Shown in pieces: positions 1-11,039 of a stretch of 64,000 bases of DNA; within the stretch, counting starts at the first letter, position 1, and each line of letters starts with the position of its first letter. Below the pieces are notes generated by a model. The model saw only the letters and a program-made list of their open reading frames with translations, did no database searches and had not been told where the DNA came from. Origin of the DNA: Isotricha intestinalis (taxonomy: Eukaryota; Ciliophora; Litostomatea; Vestibuliferida; Isotrichidae); assembly GCA_023807065.1 (NCBI GenBank), contig JAJJLU010000356.1, positions 1 through 64,000 on the forward strand, given 5' to 3'. Both the position numbers and the translations under genes were made by a program.

Positions 1-37
1 TTTGAAAAACTAACAATAAAATAGATGAATAAACTAT

Positions 38-67
38 GAAGCTTGGGCTTCTTTTTTTTTTTTTTTT
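38..67 (+). other. Hairpin followed by a 16-T run
   Basis: Positions 38-42 (GAAGC) can pair with 47-51 (GCTTC), and a run of 16 T follows at 52-67. A short GC-containing stem before a T run looks like the 3' end of an RNA polymerase III transcript. No RNA family is recognisable upstream, where only 37 bases are in the window. T runs are common in this AT-rich DNA, so this could be chance. Confidence 0.3.
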
Positions 68-90
68 ATAATTTAATTATTAAATATGAG

Positions 91-126
91 CCTGCTCGCA
101 GGACATTAACTAACTAACTAACTAAC
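91..126. repeat. GC hairpin plus (TAAC)5 microsatellite
   Basis: Positions 91-102 form a small GC-rich stem (CCTGC with GCAGG). Five perfect TAAC units follow at 107-126. The repeat resembles no telomere repeat I know, and ordinary sequence continues on both sides, so it reads as a simple repeat rather than a chromosome end. Confidence 0.6.
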
Positions 127-175
127 TTTAAGATATAAATTTCCAATATTATTTAACTATTTTTATCTAAAATAG

Positions 176-887
176 ATTATTATGAAAAATTATAAAATAT
201 AGAATCCAATCAAAGTATATTAAAAGCCTTAGAAATAAAGTTAAAATTTCTTTAAAGTGAAAACCAAAATTTATCGTCGAAAATAGAAGAAAACAATAAA
301 GAAATAAATAGAATTAAATCCCTTATTACATCTATAACCGATAACAATTCCTTAACATCAGGAGGAACTATGCCAATTATTACTGATGATAAAATTGTTA
401 ATTTAAAATTTGGTTGGAAAATAAACAATAATGCCCAAATAACAAATGATTTAAAAACAGTAAAAAAAGTCGCAGGTAGTTCATATTGGAATTGTTCTGC
501 TGTAGGTGATATATGTTTAATAAATGGTAAAATAAATAAATGGAAAATACAATTAAGAAAACACACTGGAGATATTGTTTTAGGAATAGTTCCTAAAGGG
601 ATTGATTTAAATACAATAGATAATTGGAAAAAAGGGTATGTTACTTGTTCTAGTAATTTTGGGAAACATACATTAGGTGTAAGGACAAAATTCGCTGATT
701 GTCAAGCAGGAGAAGGAAGTATTATGGAAATTATTGCTAATTTAGATATTGGAGAAATATAGTTTTGTCTTAATAGAAAAAATTTAGGAATTTTTTTGTG
801 ATAATATTTATAAGGATATTGAATATGTTCCATTTATAGATATTCTAAATGAAAAAACAGAAATTACTTTATTATAAATGAGAATTT
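176..887 (+). pseudogene. Broken SPRY-domain protein with N-terminal coiled coil
   Basis: A frame entering near 176 encodes a Glu/Lys/Asn coiled coil and then, from about 370, a SPRY-like domain. Typical elements are a Tyr-Trp-Asn near the first strand, the GYVTCSSNFGKHTLG stretch, and a closing CLNRKNLG motif like the usual FxLNGxxLG. The 130-codon open part (370-762) ends at a TAG just before that motif. In-frame TAAs interrupt the coiled coil. A one-base shift in the T run near 793-799 is needed to continue to the TAA at about 875. Four Trp codons are still TGG and several Gln codons still CAA, so the decay is partial. SPRY domains are protein-binding modules; which protein this came from is unknown. 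Confidence 0.6.
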
Positions 888-1054
888 AATAAAATTAATA
901 AAATCAAACATTATATCATCAAAATAATATGATTGAATAATTGAGATTGGATTTGGGCCAATCCCCATATTTATTTTATTTCAATTTTTGTTTTTGAAAT
1001 TATAAAATTAAAATTTAATTTCATTAAATCAAAATATTTAAAACTAAATATTCT

Positions 1055-1819
1055 ATGAATGATGAAAATCAAAAAATAAAGAAGAATTATATTTTCTTTA
1101 ATAAACACTCAAAAACATAACTCTGATAATATTGAAAATGGTAGTATAACAAAATTATCCTCAGAATTAAAATATGATGATAACCCCATTTATAATAGTC
1201 TAACATTACTAGATAACCTAAGACTATTCATAAATAATATAATTCAGAAAATAACAAATACAAAGAAGACTATTCAAAATTAGAAAATATTACAAAGAAA
1301 TTAGAAATGGATATAAAATACTATACAAAATTTGTTACATTATAAAAAATGATTCTTTAAAAATAAAAGTAAATGCTTTTATCTCCATGGAAGAAGAATT
1401 CGAGGAATTAAAAGAAAAAATGAAATTTAATGGTTAAAAATTTTTAGATAATGAGAGAAAAGACCACAAATTATGATATTAAAAAATGAAAATTCAAAAA
1501 TAAAAAACAAATAACAAGATTGGAAATTTAAAAATCTATTATTGAGATTTAGAAAAATGAATATAAAGATAAAAAAGAAACATTAGAAAATGAAATCAAT
1601 AATCCAAACAAAAAAATAATGGAATTAGAAAACAATTTGAAGAAAAATAATAATTCGAGTTCAAACACAGAAATTAATAACAGTAAAGATAATGTCATAA
1701 ATAAAAAAATTAATAAAAATAATTATAGATTATTTAATATACATAATATAATTAATTTCACTAGCAATAACATTAATCATAAAAAATTGAATTTATTCTC
1801 TTTTTCTACTTTAAAATAA
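1055..1819 (+). pseudogene. Broken coiled-coil gene remnant
   Basis: An ATG at 1055 opens a Lys/Asn/Glu-rich coiled-coil protein. It can be followed to the TAA at 1817-1819 only by switching frame several times (near 1110, 1250, 1470 and 1510) and crossing a few in-frame TAA/TAG codons. Heptad-like stretches are visible, for example KLENITKKLEM and MEEEFEELKEKMK. The last open piece (1619-1819) is the C-terminal end. Multiple frameshifts mark it as dead or badly assembled. No specific family can be named. Confidence 0.5.
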
Positions 1820-2084
1820 TATTTAATTTTATTGAATTCTCTTCTTTTAATTGCATTCATTCTAATAATCTTAACATAAATGATAAATGAATTATATTTT
1901 ATATAAAATTATTTTAAAATAAATTTAAAATATTCAAATAAAGAAAGAATCATATTGAGTTTATTATTTTTTTTTGATTTTTGATTATTTATTTTACTTA
2001 TGTTTTAAAAATTATTTAAAAATTAAAAAAATATTTAATTATTTTATTTATCTATTTAATCCTTAAAATTATTTATTTAAATTT

Positions 2085-5000
2085 ATGGCTCAACTATCTA
2101 TTGAAAAAAATGAATTAGAAGAAAAATTGATAGATAAAAATGGAAATGTTTTCGATAAAGAATTAACAGAAAAAATTTTATATGCAGAAAATGAAAAATC
2201 AAATCAAATTTTATTTTTATCAAGAGTAATTTATATAAATGAATTAAGATATAGAGAAAAAATAAAGAAATTTCAATATAAAAATGAAGTATATTTAATC
2301 AGTATAGATTGGTATAAAAAATTTAAAGAATATATAAATTATAATTTAATAAAAAAAACTTGTAAACATCCTGAAATTTATATTACCAAAAAACCTATTT
2401 TATATAATATAAATTTAGATTTGAATCCAGGAAAAATTAAAAATGAAATTTTATTAATAAACAATAATGAAAAATATTTATTTGATGAAAATTATTTAAT
2501 AATTAATAATGATAAAATTAATAGAATTGATTATAAAATTTTTCCCAAAGAAAGTTTTGATATTTTAAACAAAGAATTTGGATGTGATTATATTATTAAA
2601 AGACAATTGAAAGAAGATAAATTAAATAGAAGAAATAAATATGATATTTATTCTAAAAAATTTTCTGTCTTTTTTTTACCAATAAAAGATTTAATTGATA
2701 AAAATAATGAAATAGAAAATTTTAATATTTATTTTCCTAATTTATTATCAGATGAAGAAATAAATGTTTATTTATCAAATATAATAAATTCTCCAAATAA
2801 TAAAGAAATAAAAGAAAAATTAGGATTATCAGAAAAAGAAAATTTAAATTCTGAAATAAAAATATATAAATTATATAATGATAATTTAATTAATGACTTT
2901 AAAGAATTTTTTTATAAAAATATTTCAAAAATAAAAGAAGGAAATAAAATATCAGGAAATTTATTCTTAGAAAAAATATCTCAAAATTTCCAAATTCAAG
3001 AATTACAATATAATATATTAATAATAGAATTTTCAAAAAACAAAAACGGAGATTTTTTTGATTTTTTAACAAGAGATATATCAAATTCTCAATCTTCAAT
3101 TCCTCGAAAAAATATTAAAAATATCTCAAACAATAAAAAAATAATAAAATTAGAATTAGATACTTCTGATGAAGAAAAAAAAACAAAAAGACCAAATAAT
3201 AAATTTAATGAATATAAATTATATAATATAGAAAGAAGAAATAATTTGAAAAAATATTCTTTAAATAAGAAAGAAAATAAAAAAGGTTTAGTAGGATTAA
3301 ATAATATAGGAAACACATGTTTTATGAATACATCACTTCAATGTTTATCAAATTGTCAAATATTAACAAATTATTTTTTAAATGATTATTATATTCCTTT
3401 TGTAAATAAAAATAATCCAATTGGTTCAAAAGGAAAATTAGTTGAATCTTATGTTGAATTAATTAAACATTTATGGTTTGGAAATGAAAATTCTATTGAA
3501 CCTTATGATTTTAAAGAAACAATTGGAGAAATAAATATTATGTTTAAAGGATTTCAACAACATGATACACATGAATTTTTATCTTTTTTATTAGGTGAAT
3601 TACATGAAGATTTAAATAAAGTTTTAAATAAACCTTATATCTCAATTAATGAAAATTTACATTTTAATAATGAAATTCAACAATTTCAATATTTCCAAAA
3701 ATTATTTCTTTCAAGGAATCAAAGTATAATTATTGATTTATTTTATGGAATGTTTAAATCTACAATTTATTGTATTAACAACAATTGTAAACACATTTCT
3801 AATACTTTTGATCCTTATTCAATTATAAGTTTACCTTTAATTAATAAAAAAATAGATAATTATTCTGACAATGAATTTCTTATTAAAAAAGAAATTGATG
3901 TTTATTTTGTTTATCAAGATTTAAAGAAAAAAATTTTATTTTTTAATATTCAAATACATCATAAAATGAGTATTAGAAATTTCAAAGAAAAAATTGATTA
4001 TATGTTAAGATGTGGAATAAATAATTTTGAATTATATTTATTAAAAGATAATATTCCTTTTTTGATTGATGAAAATAAAGAAGAAACAATTTATGATTTA
4101 TTAAAAAAAGATACTATTTATTTAAATGAAATCCCAAATAATGTATTTGAAGAAGAAAATAAAGAAACAAACGAAAATTATAATTTAATAATAAATAATC
4201 ATAAAATTTTATATGAGAGAGAAAAAGAATTTGATGAAGGAAAAAAAGATAATTTTAATCATAAAGAATATTATTTTGATAAAAATAAATTTATTAGATG
4301 TGTTTTTTTTAATTTTTCTTATTTAATTGAAAATTTAGATGAAGAAGAAAAAAATAATTATACTTCTAAAGATATGATTTATTTTCCTAAAGTGTTTTAT
4401 TTTAACATTGAATGGAATAATTTAGAAATATTTAATTATTTAATTGAATATTTTAGATTTATTTATGATGAAAATAATAATGAAAATTATAAAGAATTAT
4501 ATTTTAATCAATATGAAATTAATTCATATAAAATTAATGAAATATCAAATTTTGAATTAACTTTTCCAATTCATGAAAAAATAAATTATCCTTTTATAAT
4601 TTTTTATTTTAATTCATCTAAAATTTATGAAGAAACAAACATAGAAAATGAAAAAGAAGAATTAATGGTGGTGTCAGAAAATAATTTTTCTATAAAAGAA
4701 GAAATAGAAAAAATAAAAGAAAATTTATTAGAAAATGAAAAAATTTCAGATTATCAATTAAATTTTAAATTAGTGTGGTCAATAAATTATTTAAAGAAAA
4801 TAGAAGAAATAAGTGAACAAGAAAAAATAGAAAATGAAGAAGAAAAAAAAAATATATTTTATGAAAAAAATGAAGCTGAATTAAATTTATTAGATTTATT
4901 AGAAAATTTTGGAAAAAAAGAAAAATTAACAGAAGAAAATAAATGGTTTTGTCCAAAATGTAAAAAAGAACAATTAGCAGAAAAAAAAATAGAAATATTT

Positions 5001-5393
5001 ACAATTCCTGAAATATTAATATTACATTTAAAAAGATTTAAAAATAATTTAAAATTAGGAAATTTAGTAAATTTTCCAATTGAAAATTTAGATATGGAAA
5101 AATATATAATTTATAATGAAAAAAAAGTAAATAATAATTTATATGATTTATTTGCTGTTGCAAATCATTATGGAGGATTAAATGGAGGACATTATATTTC
5201 TTATTGTAAAAATTTTTTAAATAATAAATGGTTTGAATTTAATGATAGTTTTATATCTGAAATTCATCAAAAAAAAATTGTTTCTTCTTCTGCTTATCTT
5301 CTTTTTTATAAAAGAAAAAATTCCTTTTTTCAAAACATTGAAAATTTATATAACCAACAATTTCAAAATATACAAGAAAATGAATTTTTATAA
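2085..5393 (+). CDS. Ubiquitin carboxyl-terminal hydrolase, DUSP-USP type
   Basis: A 1102-residue cysteine protease of peptidase family C19, expected to remove ubiquitin from proteins in cytosol or nucleus. Residues about 15-165 resemble a DUSP domain (YLISIDWYKKF and the FPKE segment), which with the catalytic core gives the USP4/USP11/USP15 layout. The Cys box is at 401-414 with nucleophile Cys412 (NNIGNTCFMN). The His box GGHYISYC holds His1036, and Asp1054 lies in WFEFNDS. A zinc ribbon split across the fold is visible as Cys563/Cys568 and Cys956/Cys959. Between the two halves sits a long acidic, ubiquitin-like-plus-disordered insert (about 620-940), as in USP4/15. The ATG at 2085 follows an AT-rich leader. 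All catalytic residues are present, so it should be active. Confidence 0.93.
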   Translation: MAQLSIEKNELEEKLIDKNGNVFDKELTEKILYAENEKSNQILFLSRVIYINELRYREKIKKFQYKNEVYLISIDWYKKFKEYINYNLIKKTCKHPEIYITKKPILYNINLDLNPGKIKNEILLINNNEKYLFDENYLIINNDKINRIDYKIFPKESFDILNKEFGCDYIIKRQLKEDKLNRRNKYDIYSKKFSVFFLPIKDLIDKNNEIENFNIYFPNLLSDEEINVYLSNIINSPNNKEIKEKLGLSEKENLNSEIKIYKLYNDNLINDFKEFFYKNISKIKEGNKISGNLFLEKISQNFQIQELQYNILIIEFSKNKNGDFFDFLTRDISNSQSSIPRKNIKNISNNKKIIKLELDTSDEEKKTKRPNNKFNEYKLYNIERRNNLKKYSLNKKENKKGLVGLNNIGNTCFMNTSLQCLSNCQILTNYFLNDYYIPFVNKNNPIGSKGKLVESYVELIKHLWFGNENSIEPYDFKETIGEINIMFKGFQQHDTHEFLSFLLGELHEDLNKVLNKPYISINENLHFNNEIQQFQYFQKLFLSRNQSIIIDLFYGMFKSTIYCINNNCKHISNTFDPYSIISLPLINKKIDNYSDNEFLIKKEIDVYFVYQDLKKKILFFNIQIHHKMSIRNFKEKIDYMLRCGINNFELYLLKDNIPFLIDENKEETIYDLLKKDTIYLNEIPNNVFEEENKETNENYNLIINNHKILYEREKEFDEGKKDNFNHKEYYFDKNKFIRCVFFNFSYLIENLDEEEKNNYTSKDMIYFPKVFYFNIEWNNLEIFNYLIEYFRFIYDENNNENYKELYFNQYEINSYKINEISNFELTFPIHEKINYPFIIFYFNSSKIYEETNIENEKEELMVVSENNFSIKEEIEKIKENLLENEKISDYQLNFKLVWSINYLKKIEEISEQEKIENEEEKKNIFYEKNEAELNLLDLLENFGKKEKLTEENKWFCPKCKKEQLAEKKIEIFTIPEILILHLKRFKNNLKLGNLVNFPIENLDMEKYIIYNEKKVNNNLYDLFAVANHYGGLNGGHYISYCKNFLNNKWFEFNDSFISEIHQKKIVSSSAYLLFYKRKNSFFQNIENLYNQQFQNIQENEFL

Positions 5394-5528
5394 TTGTTCA
5401 TTTTAAAAAAATTTTTTTCCATTTATGTATTTTTTTTTATTTTTTTTTTTTATTTTTTATTATATCCTTTAAAAATTTAAATTTTCCTAATAAGCGAAAA
5501 AAAATTTAAAAAAAATTATAAATTATTA

Positions 5529-7770
5529 ATGGCAAACAAAGAAGGATTAATAACTTTATTAACAGATTTAATAAAAGAGAAATTAGAAAGACTTGAAAAA
5601 AAAACTTCAATTGAAACTTCAGATTTAACATCTTTAGATTCAGATATGAAAATAATTGAAAGTAAAATAAATATATAAATTTATTATAGAATGTGTTTTT
5701 GATTGTAATTCATATTTAGAATCATTTTTAAAAAAAAATGAAGAAGAAGAAAAGAAAAAAGAAGAAAAAAAAGGAAAACCAGAAAAAAAAGAAAAAGAAG
5801 AAAAAAAAGAAGAAAAAAAAGAAGAAAAGAAAGAAGAAAAGAAAAAGGAAGAAAAAAAAAAAGATGGAAAAACAGAAAAAAAATCAGGTGGTTTACAAAG
5901 AAATAAAACAACAACAAATTTACATAATGAAAAAAAGCCAAAAAAAGAAAAAAATAATGAGCAACATAATAAAACTTTACCAAAAACTCATTCAGTAGGA
6001 AATTTAAAAGACAAAGTAAAAAATAAAAAAGAAAAAAATGAAATGTCAAAAACAGTAAATTTAAAAACAATAAAAGATGATAAAAAGAAAGAAGAAAATG
6101 AAGAAGAAAAAAAAGAGGAAATTGAAAAAAAAAATGAAGAAGAAAAAAAAGAGGAAATTGAAAATAAAAATGAAGAAGAAAAAAAAGAAGAAGAAAGAAA
6201 AAATGAAGAAGAAAAAAAAGAAGAAGAAATTAAAGAAGAAAAAAAAGAAAATAAAAAAGAAGAAAATAAAAAAGAAGAAAAGAAAAAAGAAGAGAAGAAA
6301 AAAGAAGAAAAGAAAGAGAAAGAAAAACCTAAAAAAGAAGAAAAAAAAGAACATAAGAAAGAAGAACATAAGAAAGAAGAAAAGAAAAAAGAAGAGAAAA
6401 AAAAAGAAGAGAAGAAAAAAGAAGAAAAGAAAGAGAAAGAAAAACCTAAAAAAGAAGAAAAAAAGAAAGAAGAACATAAAAAAGAAGAAAAAAAAGAATC
6501 AAATACAAAAAAAGAACCATCAAAAAAAGAATCAAACATAAAAAAAGAACCATCAAAAAAAGAATCAAACACAAAAAAAGAACCATTAAAAAAAGAAACG
6601 GCAAAAAAAGAAGAAAAAAAAGTAGGAGCACATAAAGAAGAAAAAAAAAAACAATCAACAGTAAAAAAAGAAAAAAAAGAAGAAAAAAAAGAAGAAGCCA
6701 TTAAAAAAGAAGAAGAAGAATTAAAAAAAGAAGAAGAAGAAGTGAAAAAAGAAGAAGAACAAAATAAAAATGAAGAACCAATTAAAAAAGAAGAAGAAGA
6801 AATAAAAAAAGAAGAAGTAGAAGTAAAAACAGAAGAACAAATTAAAAATGAAGAACCAATTAAAAATGAAGAACCAATTAAAAAAGAAGAAGAAGAAATA
6901 AAAAAAGAAGAAGTAAATAATGAATCTCCAGAAGAAAATACAATTTCTCAACCAGAAGAAAAGAAAGAAGAAAAAAAAGAAGAAAATCCTCCTCCAACAT
7001 CAGAAGAACCAATTCAAAGTAAAGAACCTGAGAAAAGTGAAGAACCAAAAGAAAATGAAGAGCAAATAAAAAACGAAGAAACTGTTAAAAATGAAGAGCC
7101 TGTTAAAAATGAAGAACCTATTCAAAATGAAGAACCTGTTAAAAATGAAGAAATAAATAAAGAAGAAGAAATAAAGAAATTAGATGAAGAAATATTAGAA
7201 TATAAGAAAAAATTAGAAGAATTAGAATCAAAACATTCAATAGAAGATTTAAATAAAGAATTATCTCCATTTGTATTAGCAAAAGGAGCAGCAAAAGCAT
7301 TAACATTATTAAATGATCCCTTATATTTTAAATTATTTAAAAATGAAGAAACACCTCAATCAGATATAATATTAATATATAGAATATATTTACAATTAGT
7401 AAATAAAGAGAAAGAAATATTGTTATTAAAAAATGATAAAGATTTTTGGATTAAAGTAAAAGAATATTTTTCTAATTTTGGAGAAGGAAAAATTGGTTCT
7501 ATAATAGAAGAACAATTTAAAGAATTAGATTTTTCTTATGAAAATTTTGTTATTTTAGATAAAATCTGTGAAGGAAATATTAATAAATTAACTCCTGTTT
7601 ATTATTCTAAATTATGTCCTACTACTGGATTATTTGTTTTTTTAGTTAAAGAAGCTTTGGAATATATTGGAGTTTTACAAGATAAAAAAACTCAACCTGG
7701 AAGAATTTATAAAAATTTAAATTATTTAATTGAAAATGCAAAAGCTAAAAAGGAAGAATTAAGTAAATAA
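5529..7770 (+). CDS. Lys/Glu-rich low-complexity protein with C-terminal folded region (two exons)
   Basis: Exon 1 is 5529-5661 and exon 2 is 5690-7770. Removing the 28-nt GT-AG intron at 5662-5689 gives 738 in-frame codons (737 residues); without splicing the frame stops 14 bases past the donor site. Residues about 1-60 are an ordinary helical N-terminus. Residues about 60-560 are a Lys/Glu repeat region built from KKEEKK-like units, later NEEPIKNEEP and KEPSKKES units. Residues about 565-737 look globular, with few charged repeats, including FVLAKGAAKALTLLNDPLYF and LTPVYYSKLCPTTGLFVF; I do not recognise this domain. A long charged spacer ahead of a small conserved domain is common in cytoskeletal and ciliary proteins, but no function can be assigned. 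The coding strand is nearly pure purine for much of exon 2. Confidence 0.85.
5662..5689 (+). other. 28-nt spliceosomal intron
   Basis: It starts GTAAAA, ends TTATAG and contains only A and T between the splice-site Gs. It sits after the first base of codon 45, and splicing restores one frame from 5529 to 7770. No obvious branch site stands out. It is the only intron I can demonstrate in the window. Confidence 0.85.
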
Positions 7771-7911
7771 AATTTATTTATTTATTTTATTTTAAATAAA
7801 GCAAAATAATTGAATTTTAATAATATTTCAAAACAACAAAATAAAATAATAAATAAATAAATAAATTATTAAATAATTAATAATATAATAAAATGATATA
7901 TTAAAATAAAA

Positions 7912-8506
7912 ATGACAACAAATGAAAAAGAAGGATTAGATTATAATATAAATATATCAAATACTCCTTCTTCAAATACAGTAGAAAAAACTAAAATAAA
8001 TTCATCAAATATTTCAAATGATAAAATAATAAAAAAGGAAACAACAATATCAAATTTAATTCAAAATTCAAATAATCCATGTATAGTATTTTTTACTTTA
8101 TTTTTTAAACTATTATCAATAATATTTTTCATATTTGGAAATTTCATATTTAAAATGTCAGATTCACTTCAATTTATATTTATAGTGATTTTTTCTTCCT
8201 TAGATTTTTGGTTTGTTAAAAATATTTCTGGAAGAATTTTAGTTGGATAAAGATATTGGAATGAAATAAAAGAAGATGGAAGTGAAAATTGGATTTAATA
8301 TATATTTCTCATTTTTTCTTTTTATTATTTATCAATTATCATCTAGTAATGTTGAAGATGATATTTTTAAAAAATTGTTTTTGTTAATTAAATTTTTTTT
8401 GATTTTAATGAATCATTTTATTATTTTTTTTCAATGATTATTGTTTTTTTGTTTTACTTATGTTAAAAAAAATGGAAATGAAATAAGAAAAATTTCAAAA
8501 AATTGA
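7912..8506 (+). pseudogene. TVP23-family Golgi membrane protein, broken
   Basis: The first 112 codons are open and match the N-terminal half of TVP23 proteins (small Golgi/TGN membrane proteins with four helices): two hydrophobic helices, then the family hallmark FWFVKNISGRILVG. The next codon, where homologues usually have Leu, is TAA (8248-8250). The reading then continues in family style as RYWNEIKEDGSENWI before a second TAA (8296-8298). Further on, another frame gives a hydrophobic stretch and a TVP23-like C-terminus (YVKKNGNEIRKISKN, near 8457-8501). Two nonsense codons plus at least one frameshift indicate a dead gene. A live protein would need readthrough and a sequencing correction. 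Confidence 0.75.
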
Positions 8507-8889
8507 TAAAATTGGTCAACACTCTAAATATAAATAATATGAGTGAAAGGTTTTATAATTGTTGAAAAATAAATTAGATGTGTCTAATTATTAATTAATT
8601 AATAATATACTTAAAAATATTTTTATAATATTATTAGATTTATCTGATTATTTGATTAATGATTTTCCACAAAGAAAAGATTAATATTTTTATTGAATAT
8701 ATGTTTTAAATTTATATTATTTAAATTATTTTTAATTAATGAAAAAGTGAATTGAAATAAACAGATAAACTATATCTTTGATTTTTTAAAAATTGCTCAT
8801 TTGTCTTTTGAAATTTATTTTTTGTCAAAGAATTAATAATTAAAAAAAAAATTACAATATTTTTTTTATAAACTTATCTAAAAATAATT
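8507..8889. other. AT-rich intergenic sequence, nothing recognised
   Basis: Very AT-rich DNA with stops in all frames between the TVP23 remnant and the WD40 remnant. I see no gene, RNA or ordered repeat in it. Confidence 0.6.
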
Positions 8890-9545
8890 TAAAAACTCCA
8901 GATTTTTATTGATTTATCATTAGAAAATGACGCAATTGATCCATCTTTTAATTCAATAAAACCATTAATATAATCATTATGAGCATATTTAATTTCTTGA
9001 ATACATTCATAATTATCTTTTCTATATATTCTTATATCTTTACTTACTCCTCCAACTAAAAATATTCCTTTATCTTCAATTAAACTAATTCCAAAACATT
9101 GGAATAGATTATCAATTGTTCTAATTATTTCTTTTTGAGATATTGAAATTAATTTTAATTTATAACTAAATCCAGTATCAACAATAATTATATCATCATT
9201 AAGTCTACATAATCCTTGATTCCATCCACAATAAGTTTCTTTAAATTCTTTAATTAAATTAATATTATTTATTTCATTATAATTCCATAATTTAGTTCCA
9301 TCTTCTCCAGAAGATATTAAAATATTTTTATCTTCTAATAGTAATAATGAATGTATCTTATCAGAATGTTTTAATATTTTAATATTTTCATAATTATTGT
9401 TATTTTCTTTTCATATTTTAAATGTTTTATCCAATGAACATGAAATTAAATTATTATTTCTACAATATATTACTTTACTTATTACATCATTATGAGCATT
9501 TTTAATAATTTTATTATTTTAAATTCATTATTATTTTTAACCTAA
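8890..9545 (-). pseudogene. WD40-repeat protein remnant
   Basis: Read on the minus strand, several WD40 repeats are clear, ending SNDKSIKIWSF then TAA at 8890-8892. Earlier repeats include SSGEDGTKLWNY, VGGVSKDIRIY and SCSLDKTFKI followed by TGA exactly where the repeat's closing Trp belongs (near 9411-9413). Just upstream (near 9496) one A appears to be missing from an A run, shifting the frame. Over about 200 codons only these two lesions are visible and Gln codons are all CAA, so inactivation looks recent. No start codon region could be traced above about 9545. Which WD40 protein this was cannot be told. Confidence 0.7.
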
Positions 9546-10079
9546 GATTTTTAGTTTATTATCATTTATATCTTCTTTCATTTTTTTAGAAACTAAATAA
9601 TATATTTTATTATAATGCCTACTTAAATTAGATTTTTCATTTCTTTTATTCAGTTAATTTTTATTATTCCTCTATAAAAATCTCTAATAAATATTTAATT
9701 TATGTATTTAATCATTTTTTTATTTTATATTATTTTCGTAATTATATATTAATTGTTCGTCCTTGAGATAATTCAAAAAATTTATGATAATTTAGAAAAA
9801 TATCAAATTCTAAATAAATTCAATTAGATTCTTTTTTTATCTAATTATTATCAAATATTTCTTCTTAAACACAGTGAAAAAAATAAATAATAAAACATTT
9901 GAGAATATACAATAACTATACTTAGCAACACCTTAATTTAAAAAATTCAAAATTTAAAAATAGACTGATTAATAATAACATTTAAATATAGAAAATTTGA
10001 TATCTATAAATGTTAATATAATTATAAAGTATAAACAATTAAATATTTTATTAAATATTTATTAATTTAGTTTAAAAAA

Positions 10080-10400
10080 GTTAATTTATTTGTCTGATTT
10101 AAAGTAAACCTCAAATTTATCTTACAATTTGAATTTTTGTTTGTTACTACTAAAAGGGTGAATATTGTGAATGAAATTAGTTATTATAATATCATAAAAT
10201 CATATAATTTTATTCATGAGAAAGAAATATATTTTTATCATCTAGAATAAAATTATTTTTGACAATAAATTTTAGAAATTGTCTCAGAATTATTTGAAAA
10301 ACAATACTTATTTTATTATTCTGTTGCAAAAATTAATGATTTCCAATAATTTAAAAATTAGAACCATATCTTTAGCCCAATCATTTCTTAAAAAAATAAA
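10080..10400 (+). pseudogene. Coding-like remnant with Gln/Trp-compatible stops
   Basis: One frame of about 107 codons reads as a plausible protein, for example TTKRVNIVNEISYYNIIKSY and ILEIVSELFEKQYLFYYSVA. It carries in-frame TGA, TAA and TAG codons at places where Trp or Gln would fit. Acidic residues (about 8%) exceed what AT-rich noncoding DNA usually gives. No start, end or family is recognisable. The flanks (9546-10079 and 10401-11039) show no gene I can support. Confidence 0.35.
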
Positions 10401-11039
10401 TTTTTTTTCATATTAATTTTATTTATAGAAAACATTTTATATACTATAAATAAAATTTATTATAATATTTTCCCTGTTTTTAAAACATATTGATTTTCTT
10501 TTAAAAAACTAGAGTATTTTTAATTTATCATAATTGTTTAAATTTATTTCCTTTTATTCTTCAAATGATTTTTATATATTTTCAGAAAGATTAATAAATA
10601 ACTTTTAAATATATTTTTTTTTTAGATTTATTTTTAATTTTTTTGTGCTTATTTGTTTACTTCTTTATATTCAATATAGAGATTTAATACTTTCTTCTCA
10701 TTTCAATTCAATCTTTAAAAGATTGTCAAAATCATTATATAATTAAAATTATTTCTTTGATATAATAGATGAACAATTTTATTTTTTTGAAAAATTTCAA
10801 ATTTCTCAATTATTCATTATTTTGTTCTTTTAAATTTAAATATTTTCATTATAAATTTTATCTCTAAATTTAATTGTTTATTAACTCATCATTGGAAATA
10901 TCATTTTTTTTAATTTTAATCTAAAACCTTTGTTCCTTTTCAAAATTATATTTCTTATTAGCCAAAGGAAAATATTAATTTACCTTAAAAATAAGATCTT
11001 TAAAAAAAATTAAAAAAAAAATAAAAAAAATATAAAAAA

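Noticed and set aside
107..126. (TAAC)5 as a telomere
   Set aside because: Only five units, an unfamiliar sequence, and ordinary sequence on both sides.
252..566. 104-codon minus-strand open frame
   Set aside because: It lies opposite the SPRY remnant, which shows a recognisable domain; the antisense frame does not.
5684..6951. Long open frames antisense to and overlapping the Lys/Glu gene (Phe/Leu- or Lys-only proteins)
   Set aside because: They are by-products of the purine-rich tract; their compositions are single-residue-like and the spliced Lys/Glu frame explains the region.
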